Positions 26,917 through 35,362 of a stretch of 64,000 nt of DNA are shown here, piece by piece; position 1 is the first letter of the stretch, and every line of letters starts with the position of its first letter. The stretch covers positions 62,001 through 126,000 of the forward strand of contig JBBQBH010000001.1 in NCBI GenBank assembly GCA_038317345.1, written 5' to 3'. The DNA is from Mayfieldus sp038317345. Its GTDB lineage: Bacteria > Actinomycetota > Thermoleophilia > Solirubrobacterales > 70-9. The notes under the pieces were generated by a model, which had not been told where the DNA came from, searched no databases, and saw nothing but the letters and a program-made list of their open reading frames with translations. The position numbers were made by a program, and so were the translations under genes.

Positions 26917-27522
26917 TTAGTCCTCTCCGACCCGGAAGTAGGCAAAGCGGGCAATGCGCACGTTCTCACTTGTCTTCGAGGCGATGTTCTGGCGCAGCTC
27001 TTCGATCGTCCTGGTCTCGTGCTTGTCGGTGTTGATGTGCTCCTGGTCGAGCAGCACGATCTCCTTCTCCCACTTCGCAAGTCGCCCCTCGACGATCTGT
27101 TCGAGCTTCTCCTCGGGCAACCCCTCCTCGCGCGCAACCTGCTCCTGCACCCGGCGCTCCGCCTCTCGCTCGGCCTCCGGAATGTCTTCCGCGGAGACGT
27201 AACGGGCGCCGGCGCCGGCGATGTGCAGGGCGACCTCATAGGCGAAGTCCTTGAACGCTTCGCTGCGGGCCACGAAGTCGGTCTCGCACTGCACCTCGAC
27301 CATGGCCCCGACCTGGTCGTTGGCATGAATGTAGGCGCTGACGACGCCCTCCTCGGTGCCGCGACCGGCGCGCTTGGCCGCCGAGGCCTGCCCCTTGACG
27401 CGCAGGATCTCGATCGCGCGGTCCATGTCGCCCTCGGCCTCGGCGAGCGCAGCCTTGGAATCCATCATCCCGGCCCCGGTTCGATCGCGGACGGCCTTTA
27501 CGTCGGCTGCTGAGATCGTCAC
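26917..27522 (-). CDS. tsf: Elongation factor Ts
   Basis: A 201-residue short-form EF-Ts, the guanine-exchange factor for EF-Tu. The N-terminal UBA-like domain contains VKAVRDRTGAGMMDSKAAL and the core has QVGAMVEVQCETDFVARSE (the TDFV motif that contacts EF-Tu). The compact length lacks the second core subdomain present in E. coli, as in several Actinobacteria and cyanobacteria. The GTG start overlaps the rpsB stop (GTGA). Confidence 0.96.
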   Translation of the reverse strand: MTISAADVKAVRDRTGAGMMDSKAALAEAEGDMDRAIEILRVKGQASAAKRAGRGTEEGVVSAYIHANDQVGAMVEVQCETDFVARSEAFKDFAYEVALHIAGAGARYVSAEDIPEAEREAERRVQEQVAREEGLPEEKLEQIVEGRLAKWEKEIVLLDQEHINTDKHETRTIEELRQNIASKTSENVRIARFAYFRVGED

Positions 27523-28553
27523 TTCGAGTCCCCGCCCTCCGGCGTTGCCTGCGCCGGAGCTGGCTCGGCCGGCGGCTCGGGAGCTTTCTGCTGCCCGGAA
27601 CCCGATTCCGCAGGCGGCTTGGTCTGACCTTGCTCAGCGCCAGTCTGCGCAGGTTGGGCCGGTTGCGAGGACTGCGCCGGTTGCGAGGACTGCGCCGGTT
27701 GCGGGGCGGGCTGCTCCCCAGCTGCCGCCTGAGCCGCGGCGGCCTGTGCGGCGGCCGCTTCCTCGGCCTCCTTGCGGGCCTTCTCCTCCTCTTCGCGCTT
27801 GCGACGCTGCTCTTCTTCGCGCAGCCGCACGGCCTCTTCCTCGGCGCGCCGCTGCTCCTCAGCGGTGCGCCAGGCGGAGGAGCCTTCCTCGATCGCCTCG
27901 CCGACGGCGCGGATCACAAGCCCACATGAGCGGATCGCGTCGTCGTTGCCGGGGATGACGTAGTCGACCGGCTCCGGGTCGCAGTTGGTGTCCACCAGGC
28001 CGATCAGGGGGATACGCAGGCGCGCCGCTTCACGCACCGCGATCTCCTCGGTCTTCAGATCGATGACGAACACGGCGTCGGGCAGGCGCTCCATGTCGCG
28101 CACACCGCCGAGGTTGAACTCGAGCTTCGCCAGCTCGGCTTGCATGCCCATCCGCTCCTTGGTCGGGAGCAGCTCGAGCCGCCCATCCTCCTGTAGCTCG
28201 GTGAGCTCGTGCAGGCGGGCAATCCGCTGCGAGATCGTGTTGAAGTTGGTCAGCAGACCGCCCAGCCAGCGCAGGTTGACGTAGGGCATCTTCGAGCGAT
28301 CGGCCCATTCCTGCACAGCGTCGCGCGCCTGCTTCTTCGTCCCTGCGAACAGAACCGTCCCGCCTCCGCGGGTCAGCTCGGCGGCGAACTCCTGCGCTTC
28401 TTTGAGCAGCTGCTCGGTCTGGAGCAGATCAATGATGTGGATCCCGTCGCGCTCGCCGTAGATATAGCGGCGCATCTTCGGGTTCCAGCGGCGCGTCTGG
28501 TGGCCGAAATGGACTCCGGCCTCCAGCAGCTCCTTGATGCCTACTTCGGCCAT
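27519..28553 (-). CDS. rpsB: 30S ribosomal protein S2 with long C-terminal extension
   Basis: A 344-residue S2. The core (residues 1 to about 228) is canonical: KELLEAGVHFGHQTRRWNPKM, then NLRWLGGLLTNFNTI and VDTNCDPEPVDYVIPGNDDA. The remaining roughly 115 residues are not part of the usual S2: a charged Glu/Arg coiled-coil stretch (EEEAVRLREEEQRRKREEEE), an Ala/Gln stretch, then QPAQSS and Pro-rich repeats ending GGDSK. Tails occur on S2 in some Actinobacteria. The start is ATG at 28553. The leader upstream (28554-28722) contains AAAGGAA before the start. Confidence 0.95.
   Translation of the reverse strand: MAEVGIKELLEAGVHFGHQTRRWNPKMRRYIYGERDGIHIIDLLQTEQLLKEAQEFAAELTRGGGTVLFAGTKKQARDAVQEWADRSKMPYVNLRWLGGLLTNFNTISQRIARLHELTELQEDGRLELLPTKERMGMQAELAKLEFNLGGVRDMERLPDAVFVIDLKTEEIAVREAARLRIPLIGLVDTNCDPEPVDYVIPGNDDAIRSCGLVIRAVGEAIEEGSSAWRTAEEQRRAEEEAVRLREEEQRRKREEEEKARKEAEEAAAAQAAAAQAAAGEQPAPQPAQSSQPAQSSQPAQPAQTGAEQGQTKPPAESGSGQQKAPEPPAEPAPAQATPEGGDSK
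27661..27703 (-). repeat. 18-base tandem repeat in the S2 tail
   Basis: Two perfect copies and a partial third copy of GGTTGCGAGGACTGCGCC (plus-strand reading) encode the Gln-Pro-Ala-Gln-Ser-Ser repeat. The reading frame is kept. Such repeats are prone to copy change between strains. Confidence 0.85.
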
Positions 28554-28722
28554 CCGGGTGGTTCCTTTCCTTGCGTTTTGCTGCGTCTCCCGCCGTTTCC
28601 ACGGGACCGGAGTAACTTCATTTGCAGCGCTCCGGCAGGACCCGCTTGCGGCGACGGGGATTCGTTAACGGTGCGGCGGCAGTGTAGAGGTGGACGCGAG
28701 CTGGTGCCGATAGGTTGCATGC

Positions 28723-29547
28723 GTGCCGCAGCTGGCCGTCAAGAACTTCGGAGAGATTGCATACAGAGAGGCGGAGCCCGCACAGGGAGCGGACCTCCTA
28801 CCGGTCCTCTGCTTACACGGGTGGCCTCAGAGCTCCTACATGTGGCGCCATCTGCTTCCCGAGCTTGCGTCAGCGGGCCACAGGGCCCTGGCGCCGGATC
28901 TTGCCGGCTACGGCGACTCGGCGCCCGATCCGCCCGCGACCTTGGAACGCCACGTCGAGGCAGTCGAGCGCTTCCGCAGCCAGACCGACCTTGACCGTGT
29001 CGTCCTGGTCGTACACGACACCGGCGGCGTGATCGGCCTGCGCTGGGCTTGCGATCACTCGCATCGGGTGGGCGGCCTCGTGATCATCAACACCGGGTTC
29101 TTTCCCGATATCGAGTGGATCGAGATCGCCAAGGCGATGCGAACCCCGATACAGGGCGAGGCGCTCGTGGACAGCCTCTCCCGAGAGGGCTTCGCCACCT
29201 TGCTCGAGGCGGCCTCCACCGAATTCGACGGGCGCGCCTTGGACGAGTACTGGAAGGCGTTTACCACGGTGGAGAGCCGCCACGGAATGCTCGAGCTGTA
29301 CCGCTCCTTCGACCTCGACGAGCTGAGGCCCTACCAGAGCAAGCTCGCGGCACTCGGGGTGCCCACCCTGATCCTGTGGGGCCAGGGCGACGAGTTCCTC
29401 CCAGTCGACTACGCGTCGCGTTTCGCGAGGAATATTCCCGGCTCCAAGCTCGCGGTGCTCGAGGACGTTCGCCACTTTCTCTTCGAGGACGAGCCGGAGC
29501 GGTGTGGCCGGGAGGTCATCGACTTCCTCCAGGAGGCGAAGATCTGA
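28723..29547 (+). CDS. Alpha/beta hydrolase, haloalkane-dehalogenase/epoxide-hydrolase type
   Basis: A 274-residue single-domain alpha/beta hydrolase. HGWPQSSYMWR (31-42) is the oxyanion-hole motif and VVHDTGGVIG places Asp 99 as nucleophile, in the position where esterases have Ser. LILWGQGDEFLP gives the acid and DVRHFLFEDEPE the catalytic His. An Asp nucleophile with HGxP fits haloalkane dehalogenase or epoxide hydrolase; the sequence cannot tell which. The lone plus-strand gene starts at a GTG and converges with the SnoaL-like gene at 29561. Confidence 0.8.
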   Translation: MPQLAVKNFGEIAYREAEPAQGADLLPVLCLHGWPQSSYMWRHLLPELASAGHRALAPDLAGYGDSAPDPPATLERHVEAVERFRSQTDLDRVVLVVHDTGGVIGLRWACDHSHRVGGLVIINTGFFPDIEWIEIAKAMRTPIQGEALVDSLSREGFATLLEAASTEFDGRALDEYWKAFTTVESRHGMLELYRSFDLDELRPYQSKLAALGVPTLILWGQGDEFLPVDYASRFARNIPGSKLAVLEDVRHFLFEDEPERCGREVIDFLQEAKI

Positions 29548-29560
29548 GAACGCTGCGACG

Positions 29561-29911
29561 TTATTCCCGCAGCCCGGCGGCTTCGAGGGCCTGGGTCCTC
29601 GACCTAAAGGCGCGATCCCGGACGATCCTGCCGTCACGCACCTCGTAGACGAAGACAGCGGCGGCATCCATCGGAGTGTCGCTGCCCCTGCCGTGACCGC
29701 GCATCGCAGCCGAAACCACGACCTGGTCGCCCGCATCTATGAACTCGACGGGCTCGATGACGAGATCCTCCCAGGAAGTCGCGGCATCTGGCAGCTCCGG
29801 AAAGTCCTCGCAGACACAATCCTGCGCGTAGTAGTCGAGGGTGGCATCGATTCCGCCTTCGGTGAAGGCCTTCCAACCTTGGCGCACTACCTCGACGTTC
29901 TCCTGCGACAT
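29561..29911 (-). CDS. SnoaL-like / NTF2-superfamily protein
   Basis: A 116-residue single-domain cone-shaped fold. MSQENVEVVRQGWKAFTEGGIDA with DYYAQDCVCEDFPEL and FVYEVRDGRIVRDRAF is the pattern of short nuclear-transport-factor-2-like proteins common in Actinobacteria. Members bind or isomerise small hydrophobic ligands; many have no known activity. Function is undetermined. It stops 13 bases from the convergent hydrolase and is the last gene after rluD-like on the minus strand (45-base gap). Confidence 0.8.
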   Translation of the reverse strand: MSQENVEVVRQGWKAFTEGGIDATLDYYAQDCVCEDFPELPDAATSWEDLVIEPVEFIDAGDQVVVSAAMRGHGRGSDTPMDAAAVFVYEVRDGRIVRDRAFRSRTQALEAAGLRE

Positions 29912-29956
29912 CGCCCGCAGTATCGCGCTAGGCGCCGCGGGCCGCCAGCGCCCCGG

Positions 29957-30634
29957 CTAGCCCCGTGCCCGCTCGAGCGCCGCGTTCAGATCCTCCGGGA
30001 GCTCGGAGGTGAACTCGAGACGCTCGCCAGTGGTCGGGTGCGCGAAGGCCAGCCGGTGCGCATGCAGGAACTGGCGATCCAGACCGTAGGCCTCGCCTTT
30101 TCCGTAGGTCGGATCGCCGACCAGCGGGTAATCGATGGCCGCGAAGTGGGCGCGGATCTGGTGGGTGCGTCCGGTTTCGAGGCGGACCTCGAGGTAGCTG
30201 TCGGCCGGCAGCAGCTCCAGGACCGTGAAGTGGGTGCGGGCCTCGCGGGCGCCGGCGCCCGACACCGCCATCCGCGTTCGGGTGCGGCGTTCGCGCCCGA
30301 TCGGCGCGTCGATGGTCCCGGTTCTCGACTCCAGGTGCCCGCGGGCGAGCGCCAGGTAGACGCGATCGACCTCGCGGGCGGCAACCTGTTCTGAAAGTGC
30401 CCGCTGCGCTTCGTCGGTCCGCGCCACGACAAGCAGGCCCGAGGTGTCCTTGTCGAGGCGGTGCACGATCCCGGGTCGCTCCGGATCGCCGCCGCCGAGC
30501 AGGTCGGCGAGCTGATCGACCAGCGTCGGGCCCCGATGCGACGGCGCCGGATGGACGACGAGGCCGGCGGGCTTGTCGATCACCGCGAGGGATTCGTCGA
30601 CATAGACGATTTCCGCCACGGGGACACTTTTCAC
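29957..30634 (-). CDS. Ribosomal large-subunit pseudouridine synthase, RluA family, lacking S4 domain
   Basis: A 225-residue protein. VHRLDKDTSGLLVVARTDEA is the RluA-family signature with catalytic Asp 61. LETGRTHQIRAHFAAIDYPLVGD is the conserved C-terminal motif II. RluD normally has an N-terminal S4 RNA-binding domain of about 80 residues; here the GTG at 30634 overlaps the lspA stop (GTGA) and nothing precedes the catalytic fold. The longer upstream frame to 30736 only mirrors lspA. It isomerises uridine in 23S rRNA; which position is not predictable. Confidence 0.87.
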   Translation of the reverse strand: MKSVPVAEIVYVDESLAVIDKPAGLVVHPAPSHRGPTLVDQLADLLGGGDPERPGIVHRLDKDTSGLLVVARTDEAQRALSEQVAAREVDRVYLALARGHLESRTGTIDAPIGRERRTRTRMAVSGAGAREARTHFTVLELLPADSYLEVRLETGRTHQIRAHFAAIDYPLVGDPTYGKGEAYGLDRQFLHAHRLAFAHPTTGERLEFTSELPEDLNAALERARG

Positions 30635-31095
30635 CCCTGCGGCTCCTCCATGAAAACGAGCGCCAACCCGGCGACGCCGAGGATGATCATGACGTCGGCG
30701 AGGTTGAACGCGGGCCAGAGCGGAAAGTCGATCCAATCGGTCACCGAGTCGATTCGCACCCGATCGGCGAGGTTGCCGAATGCACCGCCGGCGAGCAGAC
30801 CCACCGGCACCCAGAGACCGGGGCGCGTGGCGTTGCGCGCGAACAGGACCAGGATCAGGCCCAGGGCGGCAAGGGTGAGGACGATCAGAAGGGCGCCGCC
30901 GCCTCCCGCAAGCCCGAAGGCGATTCCCTTGTTGTGGATGTCTGTCAGGTGCAGGCCGGGGAACACCGAGACCCGCTCTCCCGGCACCAGCGCCGACTGG
31001 ATCGCAGCTTTGCTGCCCTGGTCAATGGCGACCACGACACCGCAAAGCGACAGGGCAAGACGCCAGGCACGAGCCCGTCCACCTGTCAGGTTCAC
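30631..31095 (-). CDS. lspA: Lipoprotein signal peptidase
   Basis: A 154-residue four-helix membrane aspartyl protease that removes the signal peptide of prolipoproteins. AIDQGSKAAI opens the first loop, and the catalytic Asp pair is in GNLADRV (Asp 111) and FNLADVMI (Asp 134). The GTG start overlaps the YggT stop (GTGA). The frame is open further upstream but only in shadow of neighbouring genes. The predicted lipoprotein binding protein at 53910 would be a substrate. Confidence 0.93.
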   Translation of the reverse strand: MNLTGGRARAWRLALSLCGVVVAIDQGSKAAIQSALVPGERVSVFPGLHLTDIHNKGIAFGLAGGGGALLIVLTLAALGLILVLFARNATRPGLWVPVGLLAGGAFGNLADRVRIDSVTDWIDFPLWPAFNLADVMIILGVAGLALVFMEEPQG

Positions 31096-31403
31096 GGGTT
31101 GATGATCGCGCTGACGATGATCGTCCTGAGGATGACCAGCACGATGATCGCCAGGATCGGGCTGATGTCGATCGCCATACCGCCGGCGCCGATCGGGTTC
31201 AGCAGACGCCGGAAGACGTTGAGGTAGGGATCTGTGGTCTGGGTGATGAAGTCGAGTACCGGGCGCAGGGTCGCGCTGCGGGGGATCCGCGGTATCCATG
31301 ACATCAGGATGTTGCAGAAGATCAGGATCATGTAGACGAGGAACAGGGCGTTCACATAGCTGGCGAGGTCGTCTCTGGTCAGGGCCAGGGGGATCATCGT
31401 CAC
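31092..31403 (-). CDS. YggT family membrane protein
   Basis: A 103-residue protein with two hydrophobic helices: LASYVNALFLVYMILIFCNILMS near the start and ISPILAIIVLVILRTIIV near the end. Between them lies VLDFITQTTDPYLNVFRRLLNPIG, the conserved YggT segment. Homologues sit beside yggS and proC in many bacteria and have been linked to osmotic tolerance and to cell-shape work. The exact role is unknown. It overlaps proC by four bases (ATGA at 31400-31403). Confidence 0.9.
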   Translation of the reverse strand: MTMIPLALTRDDLASYVNALFLVYMILIFCNILMSWIPRIPRSATLRPVLDFITQTTDPYLNVFRRLLNPIGAGGMAIDISPILAIIVLVILRTIIVSAIINP

Positions 31404-32167
31404 CCCCGCATCCTCGCAAGTGAGGCCCGCACTGCCTCGGTGAAGGCCTCTGCGGCCCCTTCCCTCTCGAGCACATCGAGGCCAGCCTCGGTGCTGCCGC
31501 CCGGCGAGGCCACTGCGTCGCGAAGGTCGGCGGGATGACGGCTCCGCAGCAGCTCCACGGTGCCGGCCGCCGCGTCCACGACCAGCGAATGTGCAAGCTG
31601 CTGATCGAGGCCGTCGGCCGCTCCGGCCTCGGCGATCGCCTCCATGGCCAGCGCAAGGTAGGCGGGCGAGCAGCCCATCACCGCGGTGGCGGCGTCGAAG
31701 AGCCCGTCGTCGATCTCGACCAGGCGGCCGAGCAGCTCCAGGGAGCCCTTCACCTCGGCGACGAGCTGGTTCGCCGCGCCCTCATTGGCCGCAAAGCAGA
31801 GAACGCCACGGCGCAGCTCGACCCCGAGATTGGGCATGACCCTGAACGCGGCTGCATCCGGGAAGGCTTTCGCCACCCGGTCGAGTGAGGTTGCGCCGAG
31901 CAGCGACAGCACCGCCGGCGCCGGCTGGGCCTCCGCCGCCACCTCCTCGAGGGCGTTGGCTTTCACCGCCAGCACGAGCAGACCGGCCCGCTCGGCAAGC
32001 TCCGCATTGGAGTCGAGCGCCTCACCGCCGACCTCCTCGGCGAGCGTGGCCGCACGCCCGGAGCCGGAATCGGTGAACAACATCCGCTCGGGACCGCCGT
32101 CCCCGGCCGCCCAGCCGCGCGCCATCGCGGCGGCGATGTTTCCGGAGCCTGCGAACCCGACGACCAT
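31400..32167 (-). CDS. proC: Pyrroline-5-carboxylate reductase
   Basis: A 255-residue enzyme making proline from pyrroline-5-carboxylate with NAD(P)H. The N-terminal VVGFAGSGNIAAAMARGW is the Rossmann nucleotide loop. MGCSPAYLALAMEAIAEAGAADGL and VASPGGSTEAGLDVLE are the proC signature. Length is slightly short but complete. It sits 19 bases after sepF and overlaps the YggT gene. The ATG start has no competitor. Confidence 0.94.
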   Translation of the reverse strand: MVVGFAGSGNIAAAMARGWAAGDGGPERMLFTDSGSGRAATLAEEVGGEALDSNAELAERAGLLVLAVKANALEEVAAEAQPAPAVLSLLGATSLDRVAKAFPDAAAFRVMPNLGVELRRGVLCFAANEGAANQLVAEVKGSLELLGRLVEIDDGLFDAATAVMGCSPAYLALAMEAIAEAGAADGLDQQLAHSLVVDAAAGTVELLRSRHPADLRDAVASPGGSTEAGLDVLEREGAAEAFTEAVRASLARMRG

Positions 32168-32186
32168 GCGGGGCAGGATAAAGCGG

Positions 32187-32735
32187 CTAGGACTGGTTGA
32201 AGAAGCCCTTGTCGATCAACCGCGCCTTTTCCTCGGCCGAGACCTCGACATTGCGCGGGGTGAGCAGGAAGACCTTCTCGGCGATTCGCTGCATGCCGCC
32301 GTCAAGCGCATAGGTGAGGCCGGAGGCGAAGTCGATCAGGCGCTTGGAGAGCTCATGGTCGGTCGTCTGCAGGTTGAGGATCACCGGCACCGCACGCTTG
32401 AACTGGTCGGCGACCTGCTGGGCGTCGTTGAAGTTTCGCGGGATCACCAGGTGGACCTGGACGTCGGAGCCGCCGTTGCCGACTGGGCGCAGGACGCCGG
32501 TTCGGCTGCCGCCCATCGGCTCGTCGTCGGCGAAGATGTCGTCGATCTCGTCTCGGCGGCGACGGGCGGTGGGAAGGCGGCGTACCGGTGCCGGCTCGCG
32601 CCGCCCCCCGGATTCGAACACCTCCTCGGCGCCGGTCTCCGGCTCGTAGCCCTCGTCGTAGTCAGGGCCGTAGTCGTGGTCTTCAGCGAGGCCGAAATAG
32701 ACCAGCGCGCGATGCCATGTGTCTCTAACAGCCAT
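32187..32735 (-). CDS. sepF: Cell division protein SepF
   Basis: A 182-residue FtsZ-anchoring protein. An N-terminal amphipathic helix (VRDTWHRALVYFGLAEDHD) would bind membrane. A charged disordered linker follows. The C-terminal domain reads QVHLVIPRNFNDAQQVADQFK through GLTYALDGGMQRIAEKVFLLTPRNVEV, the core SepF fold. SepF here, next to yggS and yggT, is a standard Gram-positive/actinobacterial arrangement. Gap to yggS is 68 bases. Confidence 0.94.
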   Translation of the reverse strand: MAVRDTWHRALVYFGLAEDHDYGPDYDEGYEPETGAEEVFESGGRREPAPVRRLPTARRRRDEIDDIFADDEPMGGSRTGVLRPVGNGGSDVQVHLVIPRNFNDAQQVADQFKRAVPVILNLQTTDHELSKRLIDFASGLTYALDGGMQRIAEKVFLLTPRNVEVSAEEKARLIDKGFFNQS

Positions 32736-32803
32736 CTTTGGGCGTTTTCGGCTTCCGAACGCCTATTCCTGCCCCCCATTATGACCGGCGCGAGCCGGCG
32801 GCG

Positions 32804-33436
32804 CTACGCATAGAGCACCGTTCCGAGGCGGATGATCGTGGCCCCCTCCTCGACCGCGACCGCCCAATCCTGGCTCGTGCCCATGGAAAGGCGCTCCAAT
32901 TCGTGCTCGGACGCAAGCTCGGCCAGGCGCGCGAAGTGCGGTCGCGAGGCTTCCGGGTCCTCGCTGAACGGCGGCATCGTCATCAGACCGCCGACCCGCA
33001 CCGGGCAGCGCTCGATGAAGGCACCAAGCTCCGCCGGCGCCAACCCGCCCTTGCCCTCCTCCCCGGCGACGTTGACCTCGATCAATACCTCCCTGGAAGG
33101 GTCCGCGTGACGGCGAAGCTGCTCCAGCACCGAGTCGGTGGCCACCGAGTGGATCAGCCGGCAGATCGGCAGCAGCGCCTTCACCTTGCGGCTCTGAATA
33201 TTGCCGATGAAGTCCCACTGGAAGGCGTCGGCCCAGCGCTCGCGCTTTGCCTCGAGGTCCTGGAGGCGGTTCTCTCCAACCAGATCGATACCGGCCTCTG
33301 CCAGAGCTCCCATCTCTTCAACCGGCAGGTATTTGGTCGCCGCCAGCACCTCGACCTCGTCGCCCGCCTTCTCCCGCACGCGCTGCAGGTTGGCGCGGAT
33401 CCGTTGCGCATCCACTCCGTGGATCTGGCCCGGCAT
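32804..33436 (-). CDS. yggS: YggS/PROSC family pyridoxal-phosphate homeostasis protein
   Basis: A 210-residue TIM-barrel protein. VLAATKYLPVEEM holds the Lys that binds pyridoxal phosphate. GENRLQDLEAKRE, WDFIGNIQSRKV, VNVAGEEGKGGL and SMGTSQDWAVAVEEGATIIRLGT are the family motifs. The protein carries or stores PLP and has no known catalysis. The ATG overlaps the pgeF stop as TGATG. The longer frame upstream to 33769 mirrors pgeF. Confidence 0.94.
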   Translation of the reverse strand: MPGQIHGVDAQRIRANLQRVREKAGDEVEVLAATKYLPVEEMGALAEAGIDLVGENRLQDLEAKRERWADAFQWDFIGNIQSRKVKALLPICRLIHSVATDSVLEQLRRHADPSREVLIEVNVAGEEGKGGLAPAELGAFIERCPVRVGGLMTMPPFSEDPEASRPHFARLAELASEHELERLSMGTSQDWAVAVEEGATIIRLGTVLYA

Positions 33437-34182
33437 CAACCCTCCTCCAGCAAGTGGACCAAGCCAGCCTGCCGACCGCTTCGCTCCCCGTCGCGGCGAT
33501 GCGAATAGAAGAGCTCGGGCTCGCAGCTCGTGCAGATCTCGGCGCTCTCGATCCGCTCGACGCCGGCGGCGCGAAGCTGGCGCCGCGCCACCTCGGCGAG
33601 ATCGAGCATCCGCCCGTCGGCGACGCCATCGCCGAGCTCGGCAAACCGCTCCAGCACCTCGGGGCCGACCTCGTAACAGCAAGGGCCGACCCCGGGACCG
33701 ATTGCCGCAGCCTCGGCGGCCAGCGCCTCGGCACCGCGGGCGACGATCCCCGCCGCCAGACCCCGCCATCCGCAGTGCAGCATCGCGACGCCGCCCGGCC
33801 CCGATAGCGCCACAGGCAGGCAGTCTGCGACCAAAACCAGCGGCGCCAGGCCCGGAATCCCGGTGGCGTGCCCGTCCACCTCGGCCAAGGGGCTACCCGG
33901 TTGTGCGTAGGGGCTGGGGTCCTGGTCCGAGCTGTGCTCGAGCAGCTCCGAGCCGTGCACCTGCAGGCCCATCAGGATGCGATCGGGCGCAAGCCCGAGT
34001 GCCGCGGCAAATCGCAAGCGATTCTCGAGGACAGCCGCGCGGTCGTCCGCGGTCAGGATGCCCAGGTTGAGGGTCTCGAAGGGCGCTTCGCTGACTCCGC
34101 CCAGGCGAGTCGAAAAGACGGTTATGGCGTTCGGCAGCTCGGCCTGCAGCCAGCGCACGCCCTCCCTTTCATGCCACTCCAT
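33436..34182 (-). CDS. pgeF: Purine nucleoside phosphorylase, laccase-domain (YfiH/PgeF) family
   Basis: A 248-residue protein. FSTRLGGVSEAPFETLNL opens the fold. GLQVHGSELLEH has the metal-binding His, LVADCLPVAL has the Cys, and LHCGWRGLAAGI has the second His. Family members bind zinc and act on purine nucleosides; in E. coli the member also removes wrong peptidoglycan precursors. The ATG at 34182 overlaps the preceding gene by 14 bases; more upstream codons to 34251 are shadow of it. Position before yggS and sepF is standard for this family. Confidence 0.92.
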   Translation of the reverse strand: MEWHEREGVRWLQAELPNAITVFSTRLGGVSEAPFETLNLGILTADDRAAVLENRLRFAAALGLAPDRILMGLQVHGSELLEHSSDQDPSPYAQPGSPLAEVDGHATGIPGLAPLVLVADCLPVALSGPGGVAMLHCGWRGLAAGIVARGAEALAAEAAAIGPGVGPCCYEVGPEVLERFAELGDGVADGRMLDLAEVARRQLRAAGVERIESAEICTSCEPELFYSHRRDGERSGRQAGLVHLLEEG

Positions 34183-35329
34183 CGTCGTCCTCTGGGTCCC
34201 CGTTCCTCGTTCCTCGTTCCTCGGCTGCCTCCAAGGCCACGCGCATCTCATCGTCGCGACCTGAGATCTCTCCGTCGAGCTTGCGGCGCAGAGCCTCCTC
34301 GAGCCCGTGCCCGACCGCGGGGCCCTCGGGCACTCCCCCCGCGACCAGGTCGGAGCCGTCGATCTCCAGGGTCACGTGGCGCCAATCGCGAACGTAGTCG
34401 TCTAGCCATTCAGCGCCCATCGCCCGGGCCAGGACAAGCTCCTCCGGGCGTGCGTCACGAGCCAGCTCGACCCCTTCAGAAGGACGCGAGGGCGCCGCGG
34501 CCGCCAACTCCGCCTCGCGGCCGACGGGACCGAGCGCCGCGACCAGCATCGCCCGCGGGCGGGCGGCGATCTCGCTCCAGGGCGGCTGCGCAAGCAGGGC
34601 ATCGACAGCGGGCAACAGCTCCGCGGCTCCGTGGCGGGAGCGCACCAGTCCCCACTCGGCCGCCAACTGAAGGCCGCGCGCCGCCTCGGGCTCCAATGCA
34701 AGCTTCAGCAGCTCGGCCGCGCGGCGATCCGCAGACACCGAGCCAAGGTCCGCCTCTCGGAGCAGCTCGGCGGTCCGCGGCTCGAGCTCGAACCCAAGGC
34801 GCACCGCGTAGCGCGCCGCGCGCAACGCCCGGGTCGGGTCGTCGACGAAGGACCGCTGGTGCAAGACCCGAAGCAGACCCGACTCGAGGTCGGATCGCCC
34901 CGAGTGAGGGTCGATCAGCTGCGGCTCGCCCTGAAGCGGCCAGGCGATCGCGTTGACGGTGAAGTCGCGCCGCGCCAGGTCCTCTTCGAGCGAAGCGGGC
35001 TCGACCTCGGGTAGCGCCCCCGGCGCCGGATAGGTCTCGGTGCGGGTGCTCGTGAGGTCGAGCTGCCATTCTCCGAGCTTTGTCGCGGCGGTCAGGAACC
35101 GCTCGTGCTCCAGCACTTCGCCGCCCAGGCGCCGAGCGACCGCGGCCGCGTCTCCCTCGACCGCCACATCGAGGGCGACCGGGCGCCTGTGCAACATCAG
35201 GTCGCGGACGGCGCCCCCGACCAGATACAGCGGCGCGCCGGCGGCGGCCTCGCGGAGGCGATCCAGCTCCGCTATCGCGCTGGAGACCGCGGCCGGCAGA
35301 TCAGCCTCGATTCGCCTTGACGTTGGCAT
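34169..35329 (-). CDS. tRNA nucleotidyltransferase / poly(A) polymerase family protein with altered DxD
   Basis: A 386-residue class II nucleotidyltransferase. LVGGAVRDLML is the family start, LEEDLARRDFTVNAIAWPL and DDPTRALRAARYAVRLGF are the RRD and ERxxxE-type motifs, and QLDLTSTRTETYP is conserved. The metal-binding DxD that usually reads DxDxxVEGD is here VALDVAVEGD, so the first Asp aligns with Ala 52 while the second stays. The C-terminal part resembles a truncated HD/neck region. It would add A or CCA to tRNA 3' ends if active. The gene is 33 bases from the divergent beta-propeller gene. Confidence 0.85.
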   Translation of the reverse strand: MPTSRRIEADLPAAVSSAIAELDRLREAAAGAPLYLVGGAVRDLMLHRRPVALDVAVEGDAAAVARRLGGEVLEHERFLTAATKLGEWQLDLTSTRTETYPAPGALPEVEPASLEEDLARRDFTVNAIAWPLQGEPQLIDPHSGRSDLESGLLRVLHQRSFVDDPTRALRAARYAVRLGFELEPRTAELLREADLGSVSADRRAAELLKLALEPEAARGLQLAAEWGLVRSRHGAAELLPAVDALLAQPPWSEIAARPRAMLVAALGPVGREAELAAAAPSRPSEGVELARDARPEELVLARAMGAEWLDDYVRDWRHVTLEIDGSDLVAGGVPEGPAVGHGLEEALRRKLDGEISGRDDEMRVALEAAEERGTRNGDPEDDDGVA

Positions 35330-35362
35330 TAACCCCTTTCCGTACCATGATCGGCTCGCCGG

